Shown: piece by piece, positions 11,401 through 22,499 of the stretch
Layout: each line of letters starts with the position of its first letter
Numbering within the stretch: the stretch's first letter is position 1
DNA from: Symbiodinium natans
Taxonomy: Eukaryota; Sar; Dinophyceae; Suessiales; Symbiodiniaceae
Length of the DNA stretch: 64,000 bases
NCBI GenBank assembly: GCA_905221605.1
Contig: CAJNDS010001236.1
Coordinates: 276,001-340,000, forward strand
Direction of reading: 5' to 3'
Notes under the pieces: generated by a model
What the model was told of the DNA's origin: nothing
Seen by the model: only the letters and a program-made list of their open reading frames with translations
Databases searched by the model: none
Position numbers and translations under genes: made by a program

Positions 11401-13612
11401 GTCGATGCAATTGCTACATGTCCTGAATTTCTGAGGAAGGTTTCACTGTAAATGCTACTAGTCTGTAGCTTCTGAGGAAGGATGCTAATTTTTGCAATTG
11501 CTACAAGGCTTGGGATTCTGAGGAAAGTTTCGTTGCAATTGCTACGTGCCTTGAAATGCTGAGGAAGGTTTCGTTGCGATTGCCACGTGTCTTGAACATC
11601 TGAACAAGGTTTCGTTGCAATTGCTACTCGGCTTGAATTTCTGAAGAAGGTTTCGTTGTATTTGCTACTCGTCTTGAATTGTTGAGGAAGGTTTCGTTGC
11701 AACTGCTACTCGTCTTGAATTCTGACGAAAATGCTACTAGTCGCGAGTGTCTAAGAAGGTTTCGCTGTAAATGATACTAGTCTTGAGTTTCTGCAGAAGG
11801 ATTCGTTGCATTTGCTACATGCCTTGAAATTCCGAGGAAGGTTTTGCTGTAAATGCTACTAGTCTTGAGTTTCTGAGGAAAGTTTCGTTGCAATTGCTAC
11901 ATGTCTTGAATTTCTGAAGAAGGTTTGGTTGCAATGACTACTCGGCTTGAATTTCTAGGAAGGTTTCACTAGATATGCCACAAGTCATGAATTTCTGAGG
12001 AAGGTTTCTTTGCAATTGCTACATGGCTTGGGTTTCTGGGGAAGGTCTCGTGGCAATTGCTACGTGTCCTGAATTTCTGAGGAAGGTTTCGTTGCAATTG
12101 CTGCATGTCTTGAGTTTCTGAGGAAAGTTTCGTTGCAATTGCATTGCAGTTGCTACATGTCTTGAATTTCTGAGGAAGGCTTCGTTGCAATTGCTACTCG
12201 TCTTGAATTTCTGGGGAAGGTTGCGTGGCAATTGCTACTCGTCTTGTCTTTCTGGTTTCGTTGCAATTGCTACTCGTCTTGAATTTCTGAGGATGGTTTC
12301 GTTGCAACTGCTACATGTCTTGAATTTCTGAGGAATGCTTGAGGAAGGCTCCTTTGCAATTGCTACGTGTTTTGAACTTCTGAGGAGGTTTTGCTGTACA
12401 TGCTACTCCTACTCGGCTTGAATTTTCGAGGAACGTTTCGTTGCAACTACTACATATCTTGAATTACTGAGGAAGGTTTCATTGCAATTGCTACTCGTCT
12501 TGAATTTCTGAGGAAAGTTTCGTTGCAAATGCTACGAATTTTGAATTTCTGAGCGATGTTTGGTTGCAATTGGTACTCGGTTAGAATCTTTGAGGAATGT
12601 TACGTTGCAATTGCCGCGTGTCTTGAATTTGTGAGGAAGATTTCGTTGCAACTGCCACTCGTCTTGAATTTCTGAGGAAGGTTTTATTGTAAATGATACT
12701 AGTCTTGAATTTCTGCGGAAGGTTTCGTTGCAATTGACACTCGATTAGAATTAGAATTTCTGGGGAATGTTTCGTTGCAATTGCAATGTGTGTTGAATTT
12801 TCGCGGAAGGTTTCGTTGCCTTTGCTACGTGTCTTGAATGTCTGTAAAAAGTTTCGATTCAATCGCTACTCGTCTTAATTTTCTGATGAAGGTTTCGCTG
12901 TAAATGCTGCTAGTCTAGATATTCTGAGGAAGGTTTCGTTGCATTTGCTACATGTCTTGAATTTACGGGGACGGTTACCTTGCAATTGTTACTGGTCTTA
13001 AATTTTGGTTGTAGGCTTTGGTGTAAACGCTACTAGTCTTGAGTTTCTGGGGAAGGTTTCGTTGCAATTGCTGAGGTAAATGCTACTAGTCTTGAGTTGC
13101 TGAGGCCGGTTTTGTTGCGGTTGCTACTGTGGTCTCGGGTTTCTGAGGAATGTTCCGTTGCAATTGTTACTCGGCTTCAGTTTTTGACCGAGGTTTCGTT
13201 GTAATTGCTGGATGTCTTGAATTTCTGAGGAAGGTTTCGTTGCAATTGCTACTCGGCCTGAATTTCTGAGGAAAAACTCGCTGTACATGCTACGGTTCTT
13301 GAGTTTCTGAGGACGGTTTCGTTGCAAGTTCTACTCGACTCGGGTTGAATTTCCAGCAAGGTTTTGTTGTAAGTGCTACTTGTCTCGGGTTTCTGAGGAA
13401 GGTTTCGTTGCCATTGCTACTGTATTTTGAGCTTCTGAGGAAGGCTTCGTTGCAATAACTACTCGTCTTGAATTTCTGAGGAAGTTTGTGTTGTAATTGC
13501 TACTCGTCTTGAATTTCTGAGGAAGGTTTCGCTGTACATGCTACTTTCTAAGGAAGGTTTCGTTGCAATTGCTACATGTCTTGGGTTCCTGAGGAAGGTA
13601 TTGTTGCAATGG
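8461..13612. repeat. 5.1-kb minisatellite, about 41-bp unit, roughly 125 diverged copies
   Basis: The unit recurs every 41 bp, for example at successive TCGTTGCAATTGCTAC starts around 9780-9900, and holds a GCAATTGC palindrome followed by a CTTGAATTTCTGAGGAAGG core. Copies differ by substitutions and small indels, so the array is old or not homogenised. Because 41 is not a multiple of 3, three units make a 123-bp, 41-codon cycle. The minus strand then reads the same peptide pattern (QRNLPQKFK, NCNETFLRNS, VAIATKPSSEIQD) in whichever frame is followed. No single frame stays open for more than about 190 codons, and I see no start or splice context, so I call it non-coding. Confidence 0.95.
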
Positions 13613-13617
13613 GGGCC

Positions 13618-13920
13618 CTGGCCTTTCTCTCCCTCTCTCTCCACACGCATAGCCCCCCCCGAAGGAGGAGCTGCCCCGGAGGGCGCGCCAGTCCACAGTG
13701 TCCTGGCCTTTCTCTCCCGCTCTCTCTCTCTCTTTCTGTCGCTCCCTCGCTCTCTCTCTCTTCTTCTTCTACGGGGCCTGGGGAAGGGTTCCCCCCTCCC
13801 CGCGCACTGGGCGCGCCCAGCCACGCGAATGAGTCCAGTGATAGTTGCTGTCCAGAGAGCTGGCAAGCTCGGAGAGAGCGCTCTCTCTCTCTCTCTCTCC
13901 CTCCCTCTCTCCACGCATTT
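13618..13920 (+). repeat. CT-rich, GC-hairpin module on the right edge of the 41-bp array
   Basis: Several CT runs alternate with GC-rich blocks such as CCCCCCCCGAAGGAGGAG and GGGCGCGCCAG. The order (CT run, CCCCGA-type block, CCAGTGAT) mirrors the left flank at 8316-8470, though the sequences are diverged. Confidence 0.6.
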
Positions 13921-15015
13921 TATATATTAATCAACATACGCACACATCTCTTGTATGCAGTCCCGGTGTGAAACGTGCCTTCGCCAATGGACCATCTGGG
14001 CTGCCGCACTGCTGCCAGTTCTTCAGTAGACTGCGCAAGGGATCGTTGCACGCGGTGCCGGGAGCAGAGTGGGGAAAGAGGCATGGAGTCATGGAGCGTG
14101 GGCAAGAGCTCGCAACTCGCAGCCCAAATGCACTCGAACCGTCCTTACGTCATTCATTTCATCTGAGATGAGGCCACGGCTTGAGGGCTTCCTGGGCTTC
14201 TTGGTGGTGACCTCATGGCGACTCAAAGCACTGCAAGCGGCTGAGCCGATTGGACAACCTTGGACTTCTGGGCCCCACCGTGCAGGTCCAGCAGAGCCTG
14301 GCGAAGGGGCTTCTAAGTCCGTCTCCATTCGGTTCTTCCAAGTTCAGCAGCTTGCACAGCCAGTTTTTTCATAACTCCCGTCTTAACGGGCGCACAGAGG
14401 CGATGAGGTTGGATCCAGGCAGCAGCTCCGCCACCTCAATATGAGCCAGATCGTTTCAGACTCTATAGCCAAGACTTCGCCAGACTTCGCCCGGCCTTGA
14501 CCAGCGCCCCATCCTTGCACAAGGCACTTCCGACGAAACTCCCTTCACAAGAATCGTGAGCTGCTGGTAGCCGCTGGCCTTTCCCAAGTATCTTTGCAGT
14601 GAGAAGGCTCTGGCTCGCTCCTCCGCTTCGGTCCTTCAAGGGATTCAAAACCACTCTGCAAAAAGGCAAAGGGTCGGAAGTTTCTCCCGCAGCAGGCCAG
14701 ATATCCGAGCTGCCAACTGCCCCTTGAATTTGTGGTAGCACCTTCTGTCACACTGCGAGCCACTTTCAACATGCGCAGGAACACGCTGCTTCGCACATTA
14801 CTTGAAACAGGAGGGCACCGAAGGCCGTCTGCAACAAGCGGAAGGTGTTCTCCCGCCTGTCACTTGAAAACGCGCAGAGGCGGACTCGCATGATGGGTCA
14901 GCATGGGACAGACACCACAGGCCTTTATGAGAAAGCCGTTCGGGCCTCTGCAATGTGATGCTATGTTACAGCAACATGCGACTGCGGATCATGGCGGATC
15001 GCACGAGTGGCCCGC
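13921..15015. other. Unassigned; possible small minus-strand exon
   Basis: The minus-strand frame at 14545-14796 includes VRSSVFLRMLKVARS after a weak acceptor. No domain is recognisable and the rest holds nothing I can support. Confidence 0.3.
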
Positions 15016-15304
15016 CCAGGGGGTTCATCTGCACCCGGTGGCCTGGCCAGAGCATCCAAAAAGTGCTCGCGACTATGCGGTGTACCGCACAGGTTTCTGT
15101 AAGATTCTGAAGATGCGTAAGCTGCGACAGAAAGCTGAAGAAGCTCAAGCACTTTTTGCTCCAGTCTCTTCAAGCAGAGCTCTCTTTCAGGGCCCGTTTC
15201 TTCTTCCCTTTCGAAGGCCGAGCGCCATTGTTCCAAGACTTTCCAAAGCACACGCTGACCCGCATCAGGAAGCAGCTTCCGCGGCCTCGGCAGAAAGCGG
15301 CTCT
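15016..15304 (-). CDS. Coding-like exon, helical/coiled-coil, family unknown
   Basis: One open frame of about 95 codons reads RFLPRPRKLLPDAGQRVLWK, then KVLEQWRSAFEREEETGPE, continues through LCLKRLEQKVLELLQLSVAA and ends near a GC donor at 15015-15014. Charged heptad-like spacing suggests a coiled coil. The exon sits directly beside the AT-rich island at 15.3-16.1 kb. I do not recognise the protein. Confidence 0.45.
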
Positions 15305-15309
15305 TTCTG

Positions 15310-16150
15310 AATAGTTTTACAATGTGGGGTCTTCTAGTTACAGAGCAAGTTATATCTTGTGCAACATAACTTATACCATAACTTATAAGTTCTGTTGTCA
15401 GAGTTATAAATCGAGCAACTTGGATAACTGGACGGGATCAGTTATAACTAAGTCATGCCAGTTAGCTAACTTGGATAACTAAAAAATGCTGTATTGTGTA
15501 AGGTTTCAGTCACATGGAGGTCGAGGGCTATGTTTCTTATACTTTTTAAGAAAGGGCTGGGGTAGCGTGGAAACTACAGGATTTCACATGTTTTTGCTAG
15601 AAACATGTCACGTCAAGAAATATGATGCAGTGTCTTTTGGTATGTTTGGAGCTGAATACCAAGCAAGTTATATAGACTATGTGTGCCCATGGCGTGGAGC
15701 AGAGCAAAGCGAAGGTCGACACTTCCTTTTGGGCCAGCTGCTAAGGGAGGTCGACCGGACCACACGCGGACCACAAGGGGACCACAAGCGTACAACAAGC
15801 AAATCCTCGAGACATCCCACGAAACCGACCCGTACCACAAGCAAAAACGGCCTATTCGGACCACAAGGGGACTACAAGAGAATATCCAGAAAAAAGTATC
15901 CACAAAAAGAACGTGTCGATATTCTTTCAGGCAGGGAAGCCCAATCCACCAGAAGATACACACCGAAGAAGATAAGTATATATATATATGTATCTATACG
16001 AAACACTGTGTGTCAATTATACATCTATGTAAAGAAGTCATCAAAACATATACATAAACGTATCTCTCTCATTAATGCCGCGATTTTTGTACTTCTGTCG
16101 CCTAACGGCTAACTTCCCTAACTAAGATATAGCTTACATGTCTCTGGGCT
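15310..16150. mobile_element. AT-rich island, possibly a small transposable element
   Basis: Base composition drops sharply to AT-rich compared with both neighbours. The left end near 15345 (AAGTTATATCTTGTGCA) partly matches the reverse complement of the right end near 16130 (AAGCTATATCTTAGTTA), as weak terminal inverted repeats would. Inside are repeated GTTATAA and CTTGGATAACT words and a GACCACAAGGGG-type short repeat. A 208-codon plus-strand frame (15486-16112) has no transposase motif. The call is tentative; it could simply be an AT-rich spacer. Confidence 0.3.
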
Positions 16151-16265
16151 TACTAAGTTCTAACTGAAGGTCCCCACATTGTACTGTTATTTGAATACGG
16201 CGCGAATTTGCCAAACACATGTTTGGTGGAAAATTTGAAACAGGCAGCAAAAAAGCAGTTGCGCC

Positions 16266-17167
16266 TCAGCGGGCTTCGGCTCCTCCTTTCCTTCCGCTGC
16301 CGGCTGCTCTGCTTCGGCCTGTGCGGCGTCCTGGCCATGGGCGATGGGCCCCACAAGGGCCCTTTGTTCCCCAACACTGGCATGCGACCCACGCCTCCTT
16401 CGGTTTCTTCTTGAGCTTCATTCGCAGTAGCACGGCTGCCCCGCCGCAGCAGCCGCACAAAGGGAGTCCGAAGGTGAGGAAGCCGAGGAAGAAGAACCAG
16501 CGGGCTGCAAACAGGATCGAAGGGTGCTGGGTCTGGGGTCTGAACTCTTTTTTCATGGGTGAGGGATATCGGTGCAGACGTGATGAGCCTGAGGTTTCGC
16601 ACTCGATCTTCTTGACATTCACTCTGGAGATCTGCATCAGAAGCAGAGGCGACGAACGGCGGGAGAAACAGGCGAGTGACAAAAGGAGTAACTAGGGCAG
16701 AGTAACGCAGTGCGGCGTCCAGAGGGTGCAGTGCCTGGTCTCTCCAGCGCCCGGACTTGCAAACCAGGGCAGCGGGCTGTGGCTTCTGCCAGTACCGCGG
16801 GTCGGGGCACCGCACTGTGCAGGAGTCGCCCTCTCGCAGCTTCTTGCGGGTCCTCACAGCAACATTCGATTCAACATTCGATTCAACATGACTCAACAGG
16901 ATTCAAGCAGGCGCACCAGGCCGAACACAGTCGTGTGTTGACTCTTATCACCCAGACCTGTGCTGCGCATCATCGTAGATTTGCATGTCCTCAGCGACGC
17001 AAGCTCCAAAGAGCCCTAGTGTGCAGCCCATTTTAACGATGCTCTCATTGTTGGGGCCAGCAGTGGGCTTAGCATCACCAAGCTGCTGGGACGTCCGCAG
17101 CTTCCGCACAAATCCAATCACCATCCTGACAGTCTCTCTATTTTGAATGGAGCTGTGGATCCCCCCC

Positions 17168-17202
<35 letters not shown>

Positions 17203-18797
17203 CCCCCCCATTTGAAGCGGTTTGGAGTCTGCTCGGGGGCATTCAGGTCGTTGTTGCGGGTTGTTGTTGGAAGGCGCACTGCACCCTGGGGCCCCGGGCT
17301 GTCCATTGAGGGATGATGCATCCTGTTCAGCGGCTGGTTCCACTAGATTCTGAGAGAAAGGAGCACAAGGAGCACACGTAGCCCAAACGCACCAAAGAGT
17401 CTGTGTCCCGGTCCTATGTAGTCGATGTTGTTGAAGTCTATGTCCTTGTCAAGTAGCGCTGCAGTCTGCACTCAATGCATTCGGGCCTTCGACTGTTGCG
17501 ACTCGCCGAACAGCGACAGGTCGGCCGACATTGAGTTCACGTTGAGTTCACATTGAGTTCACATTGAATCACGGAGCACGGCCTTCTTGTCTTTAGTCGT
17601 GTCCTGCACGGTGCGAATTGGAAGGATTCTTTTGCAACCTCCTGGCTGTCCTTGCCCGCAGTGGCACTCACAATGGGCATGCCCGGCGGTGACCTGGCGG
17701 ACTAACTGTCCTCTTGCACCCGCAGCTTTATACTCCTTATCTTCTGCTATGATCTGCTGTTGGCTCTCAGGAATAAAGTCGAGGCGCGGAGGCTTCGGGG
17801 GGCCCAGGACCTCAGCTTGGGGAGGCCAAGGGGAACTCACCCACCCTTCCTGTGCTCAGCTGTGCTATGCTCAGATATGCTCAACCGCTTGTTGCAGTTG
17901 AGGAGCGCTAGAGAATGAGCTCAGGTACGGCGACTTGGTTGCCAGCAAAAGTTCACCAACAAAAACCATGTCGGAACATGTGGTAGCTGAACCGCAGCCG
18001 TGGCGCCCCAGACGCGGCCCCGGATGACATCCCAGACATCCCCGAGCTGTAACCCATCTGAGATGCCCCCCCAAAGATTCTTGCGATTTTGTTGCGGTTC
18101 GCTGCTCAGGGCTTCTGGGCTCAGGGTTTCCGACGCTGCCAAGGCACGGAGCCGAAGCTGGAGCCCAGGGAGCCGTAGCCCAAGGGGCCAAAAGGCTGCT
18201 CTCCTATGGCATCCTCTTGGACAAGAGCCTGTCGCCGGAGACATGCGAGATCAGTCTGCATCTTAAATTGTGGATCTGATAAATGACTCAAAACTGTGTT
18301 TTCTTCCAATGTACCCACCCCAGAGAACACATCTTGGGTTGATTGACGTTGTGGGCCGACATGAAGAGCGTCTGGGCGCGCTGTCAAGAGCGAGTGTCAC
18401 GATAGCTCTCCCCACACAAGTACTGAGTAACGGAAGAACCAACACCAAAAAAATCTGATGCCAAGCAGCCCGGACATCCCGGCGCATGAGCTCGTCACCT
18501 TGCACCTCTGGCCTGGCACTTTTATCAGCTCAGAGGGTCAAGGTGGGAGTCGGGTTTACCTTACGACCTTTGGGGTCTGAGCTGGCTTCTTACTATGGGG
18601 TCAATTCCAATTCTGCCTCGCGCCAGTGCCATCGTGAATGGCAGCCACCTCGTGGCTATGCGGCTACAAATTTCCCGAAGTCAAGCATGTGCTCTCCCCT
18701 GCTGTCCATCGAAGCGTGAAAGATCCGAGGCCCCCACCACAACTGCTTGCAGCAGAAGCAGGAAACTAACATGGATCTGTCTCCTGAAGCGAGACAT
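16266..18797 (-). CDS. Signal-peptide, sushi-like, single-pass membrane protein (multi-exon)
   Basis: An ATG at 18797-18795 opens a classic signal peptide: MSRFRRQ, a hydrophobic core VSFLLLLQAVVVGA, then SDLSRFDG. Downstream on the same strand, an exon around 16720-16850 reads EGDSCTVRCPDP, ALVCKSGRWRD, with the Cys/Gly/Trp spacing of a sushi (CCP) module. The last exon, 16504-16266, holds a membrane helix (WFFFLGFLTFGLPLCGCCGG), then a basic tail RMKLKKKPK and a TGA at 16268-16266. Intervening coding-like exons include EDAIGEQPFGPLGYGSLG (about 18165-18235) and AGHAHCECHCGQGQPGG (about 17640-17700), but the full exon chain was not phased. The product should be a type I surface protein. Whether the ATG and the sushi exon belong to one transcript is inferred from order and strand. 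Confidence 0.5.
17169..17201. repeat. Run of 33 C
   Basis: There are thirty-three consecutive C, followed by one G and seven more C. It lies inside an intron or spacer of the sushi/membrane gene. Length is likely unstable and could be an assembly approximation. Confidence 0.9.
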
Positions 18798-20637
18798 GAC
18801 CTCAATGCCGCGCACACGGCACTGCACTGATCCCGGAGCTGGCTGAAAAGGCCTAAAGAAGCCCAAAGCTCTGAGGCTTTGGCTCTCAAGTCTTCTCAAA
18901 CTACGCGGCCACATGCGAGCTGCAACTCTGCAAGCCCACACGGCTGCCCATGCCCCAACCCCCATGCGCCACACCCTGAACACAGCAAGAGAAAGCAATC
19001 TGGCATCATCGTTTAGGGCAATTACTCAGTAGGGCTCGGGCTTCCCCGCCCTGAACAGTCAAGCTGGTTTGGGCTAGTGTTAAGTTTTAAATGGTCCACA
19101 GGTGTACGTGATTTTGCAATTGGGCTTTAAGGCAGGCCGCACGATACCCGTTGACCTACTTGCGGACCCCCCAAAAACGGTCAGAGTGTCCTGACCCCTC
19201 TACAAGGAGATGCCACCTTGTGCAGGTCAGGCCATGGCGCAAGATTCGCGCGGCCTCAAAGCAGATCTGCCGTTTCTTGCCCTCAGCTCAAGACTTCTTG
19301 GGGCTGCGAAGGTCAAGTTTACCACATCTGCTCACTGTTTTCAGACGCAGGAAAGTGCTGGCCTGGATGACATCGTGAACGGAAGGCTGGACTCACACAG
19401 AAAGCACATACCGAAGCTGTGCGTTGGTGACTTGGTTGTAGTGTTGCTTGTTTGCGGGTTCAAAAAATCTTGTCGTTGTTGGACCCAAGTACTGTCAGCA
19501 CATGTCAGCATCGAACGCTTGCAGCAAAATGGCAGGCTGAGCCGGTGAGATCGCAGGAGGACGGCAGCGTCCTTACCCTGAGGGAATCTCAGGTCTCAGG
19601 AAAGCCCAACCCCCCCAAGCATGCCCAATGACATGCCGATATCCCGAAGTCTGCAGGTCTTTTGCAAGCGTCGGGACACGTGATACTGTTGTGTTTCATT
19701 CTCACATGTTGGCAGGTGTTTTCTAAATGCAGGGCATGTGTTTAGAATGCAGGACCTGCCGGTCGCAATCGACTTGAAACCCGTACAGATCTGAATGGTC
19801 ACAAAAAAAACGACCTATGCGCCCGTGGTGGCATGCACCCGCTGTGAAAAATCTCGATGCCGGACTTTTGCCAAGACCAAGGCCGTGACCAATGAAGAGG
19901 GACATCGTTCACCACATCGTGCAGATCATGAGGTAGTATGAGGTAGTGACTTTCGTGACTTTATGAAGGCTCAGATGCCTGGAAGATGTTGGGAGGTCCG
20001 TGGTTCTGTCGAGAAATCCACCGGTCTGGCTTCCATGGGGACTGTCGAAGCCCTACACGCGGAGAAGCGAAGGTCTTTGTTTCGAATATTGATCTACCCC
20101 GAGACATTTTGACTGGGTCTAGTCCAACTGCATCGACTTGCGCTGTTCGCAGTCTGAATTCCAAGAGGCATTTCTCCTGCACGGGCAGCAAGATGGATCA
20201 GAGTGATCACAGATCCAAGTCATCACCATGCGAACGTTTGCATGCATTCCCTTGCGTTGCCTGGGCCATGAATTTAAGGGACCCGCCGACCGATATTGTG
20301 CCCACTTCGCATTTGCTCAGGGGCCTCAGCGTCTGCGAGCATGGCCAGAAGCATGATACCGGGTATTCCAGAAATACCAGTAGATTGCCAGTAGTTAGTA
20401 GTATACACTTTTGTAAGATTACGCTGGCAGAGTCTTGGCACATGAAACGTGACAGGCAAAACGCAAGACCCAGCCTGCCATCAGCCAGGACTTGGTGGGA
20501 GCTCAGGTTCTCGACCTGCGTGGGGAATCGTGGGGAGATGTCTGAGAACAGGCACCCGGCAGAGACGTTGGCCTACAGAGACTCAAAACCAGGGAGGAAG
20601 GCGCATTTGCGCGATTTCCCTCTGTGGGGGGGAAAGC

Positions 20638-20640
<3 letters not shown>
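18798..20640. other. No recognisable gene
   Basis: This is the upstream side of the sushi-like gene. A 246-codon plus-strand frame (19986-20726) runs into the GA microsatellite and lacks any motif, so I do not call it. Confidence 0.4.
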
Positions 20641-20677
<37 letters not shown>

Positions 20678-20712
20678 GGGAGAGAGAGGGAGAGAGAGGG
20701 AGAGGGAGAGGG
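20639..20712 (+). repeat. GA microsatellite
   Basis: GAGAGA tracts are interrupted by GGGAGAGAGA units. Similar purine tracts occur near 44,843 and 46,893. Confidence 0.9.
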
Positions 20713-20781
20713 GGCGTGACCACTAAGTCCAAGATGTTCAAGAGGCATGCCTTGCACAATAGTGTCCTTTTCTTGCACGCG

Positions 20782-20930
20782 TCAGTCTTCACAGCTAGAG
20801 TCCGAGAACTCCATCCTCATTTCATTCAGCTTCTTCGGGTCCATATCCTTCAAAGGTGTGAGCACGCTCCTGGCGAGGCTGAGTTCGCAGCAAGCTACCG
20901 CTACCCGCTCCGAACTGAGATCTGATAACC
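20782..20930 (-). CDS. Candidate exon, family unknown
   Basis: The minus-strand frame reads ERVAVACCELSLARSVLTPL, then KDMDPKKLNEMRMEFSDSS, and stops at 20782. Composition is protein-like, but there is no motif or confirmed neighbouring exon. Confidence 0.25.
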
Positions 20931-21750
20931 GCTCCGTGCAGCGTCTGCTCCCCGTCTGCTCCCTTGCGCTCTGTGCACTCAGACTGCCAGTTTGGAGCAC
21001 TCATTTCACTCCTGCCACGCAATCTATGCGGCAGATAGCGATGGCCCACCTCACATGCTGACGACTTGAGAATTGCTTCATCTGGCAACCCTTGCAGACA
21101 GCCTGGACATAGTTCCCCTTGGAAATCCCTCGGACAGTGGTGCCCCAGGTCACGTGATTTGTCCGATCCTGAGACCAAGTCGCTTACGAGGTCAATGATG
21201 ATGCCCTCTCTTCACAAAACACCAGGACTGGACCAGGGTTTGAGCTGCGAGCCATCTTGCCCGAGGTTGTGTCCACATGGTAGAAAAGGCCCACCTCGAA
21301 GCCCTTTGGGGGCTGACCTCAGACTCACCATCAGACGTCAGGGACTCTTTCAGATTCCCTCGATACACGCGCAAACTCAAATGCACTTCCACACTCAGGC
21401 AGGCCCTGGTTACCGATGATTGGTGCATCTCATAACTTCCTGTGCAAGCTACTTAACACCTGGCACATCCCTTTCGTCGATTCAAAAAAACGAGAAGCAG
21501 TTTCCGGTAGGATGTATTATGTGGTTAGAGGGCTTCAGACTTCCGAGATCACTGTTTCGTAGAAGCTCTTGAGAGATCGGCTTCGAGGGAAAGTCGTTTT
21601 GTCCACGACGAAGGCTTCTTCCTGCACAGTACAGCTGTGATCCATAGGCTGTGTACCGGTCATGCGACCCGGCTCGAAATCCCCCCCTAGCCCCCTCACC
21701 CATCTAAGGGCTCCATAGCGACCGTGGGCTGCTCGGCGCGGGAAGGGCCG

Positions 21751-22495
21751 GGCATTTGTGGCACCTGCGACACCTGTGGCACCTGTGGCAAATGTGGCAC
21801 CTGTGGCGTCTGTGGCATGTGTAGCATCTGTGGCACCTGTGGCACCTGTGGCACCCGTGGCACCTGATGCACCTGCTGCTGTTGTGGCACCTGTGGCACC
21901 TGTGGCGCTCGCTGCACCTGTGGCACCTGTGGCACCTGTGGCATGTGTGGCACCTGTGGCACCGGTGGCGGCGGTGGCGGCGGTGGCACCTGTGGCACCT
22001 GATGCACCTGCTGCAATTGTGGCAGCTGTGGCACCTGTGGCGCTCCCTGCATCTGTGGCACCTGTGGCATGTGTGGCACCTGTGGCACCGGTGGCACCTG
22101 TGGCACTTGATGCGCCTGCTGCTGTTGTGGCACCTGTGGCACCTGTGGCGCTCGCTGCACCTGTGGCACCTGTGGCATGTGTGGCACCTGTGGCACCGGT
22201 GGCGGCGGTGGCACCTGTGGCACCTGATGCACCTGCTGCTGTTGTGGCACCTGTGGGACCTGTGGCGCTCGCTGCACCTGTGGCACCTGTGGCACCTGTG
22301 GCATGTGTGGCACCTGTGGCACCGGTGGCGGCGGTGGCACCTGTGGCACCTGATGCACTTGCTGCTGTTGTGGCACCTGTGGCACCTGTGGCGCTCGCTG
22401 CACCTGTGGCACCTGTTGTGGCATGTGTGGCACCTGTGGCACCGGTGGCACCTGTGGCGCCTGTGGCATCACCTCTGGCGCCTGTTCCTGTGGCA
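21751..22495 (+). repeat. 9-bp minisatellite (TGTGGCACC) with higher-order structure
   Basis: The unit TGTGGCACC and close variants repeat about 80 times. A marker variant (GATGCACCTGCTGC) recurs at 21866, 22001, 22109, 22226 and 22352. The spacings of 135, 108, 117 and 126 bp are all multiples of 9, so expansion and loss have kept the 9-bp register. This leaves frames open on both strands (plus: VAPVAP, HLWHLW; minus: ATGATG, VPQVPQ). No gene can be chosen on that basis. Confidence 0.95.
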
Positions 22496-22499
22496 CCTG

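Noticed and set aside
8461-13612. CRISPR-like array and long minus-strand ORFs in the 41-bp repeat
   Set aside because: Units are contiguous with no unique spacers, and the open frames arise from the repeat period itself.
15486-16112. 208-codon plus-strand ORF in the AT-rich island as a transposase
   Set aside because: No catalytic motif, and the lysine/threonine-rich reading follows short DNA repeats.
19986-20726. 246-codon plus-strand ORF
   Set aside because: No motif, and the last 40 codons are a GA microsatellite; supported genes nearby are on the other strand.
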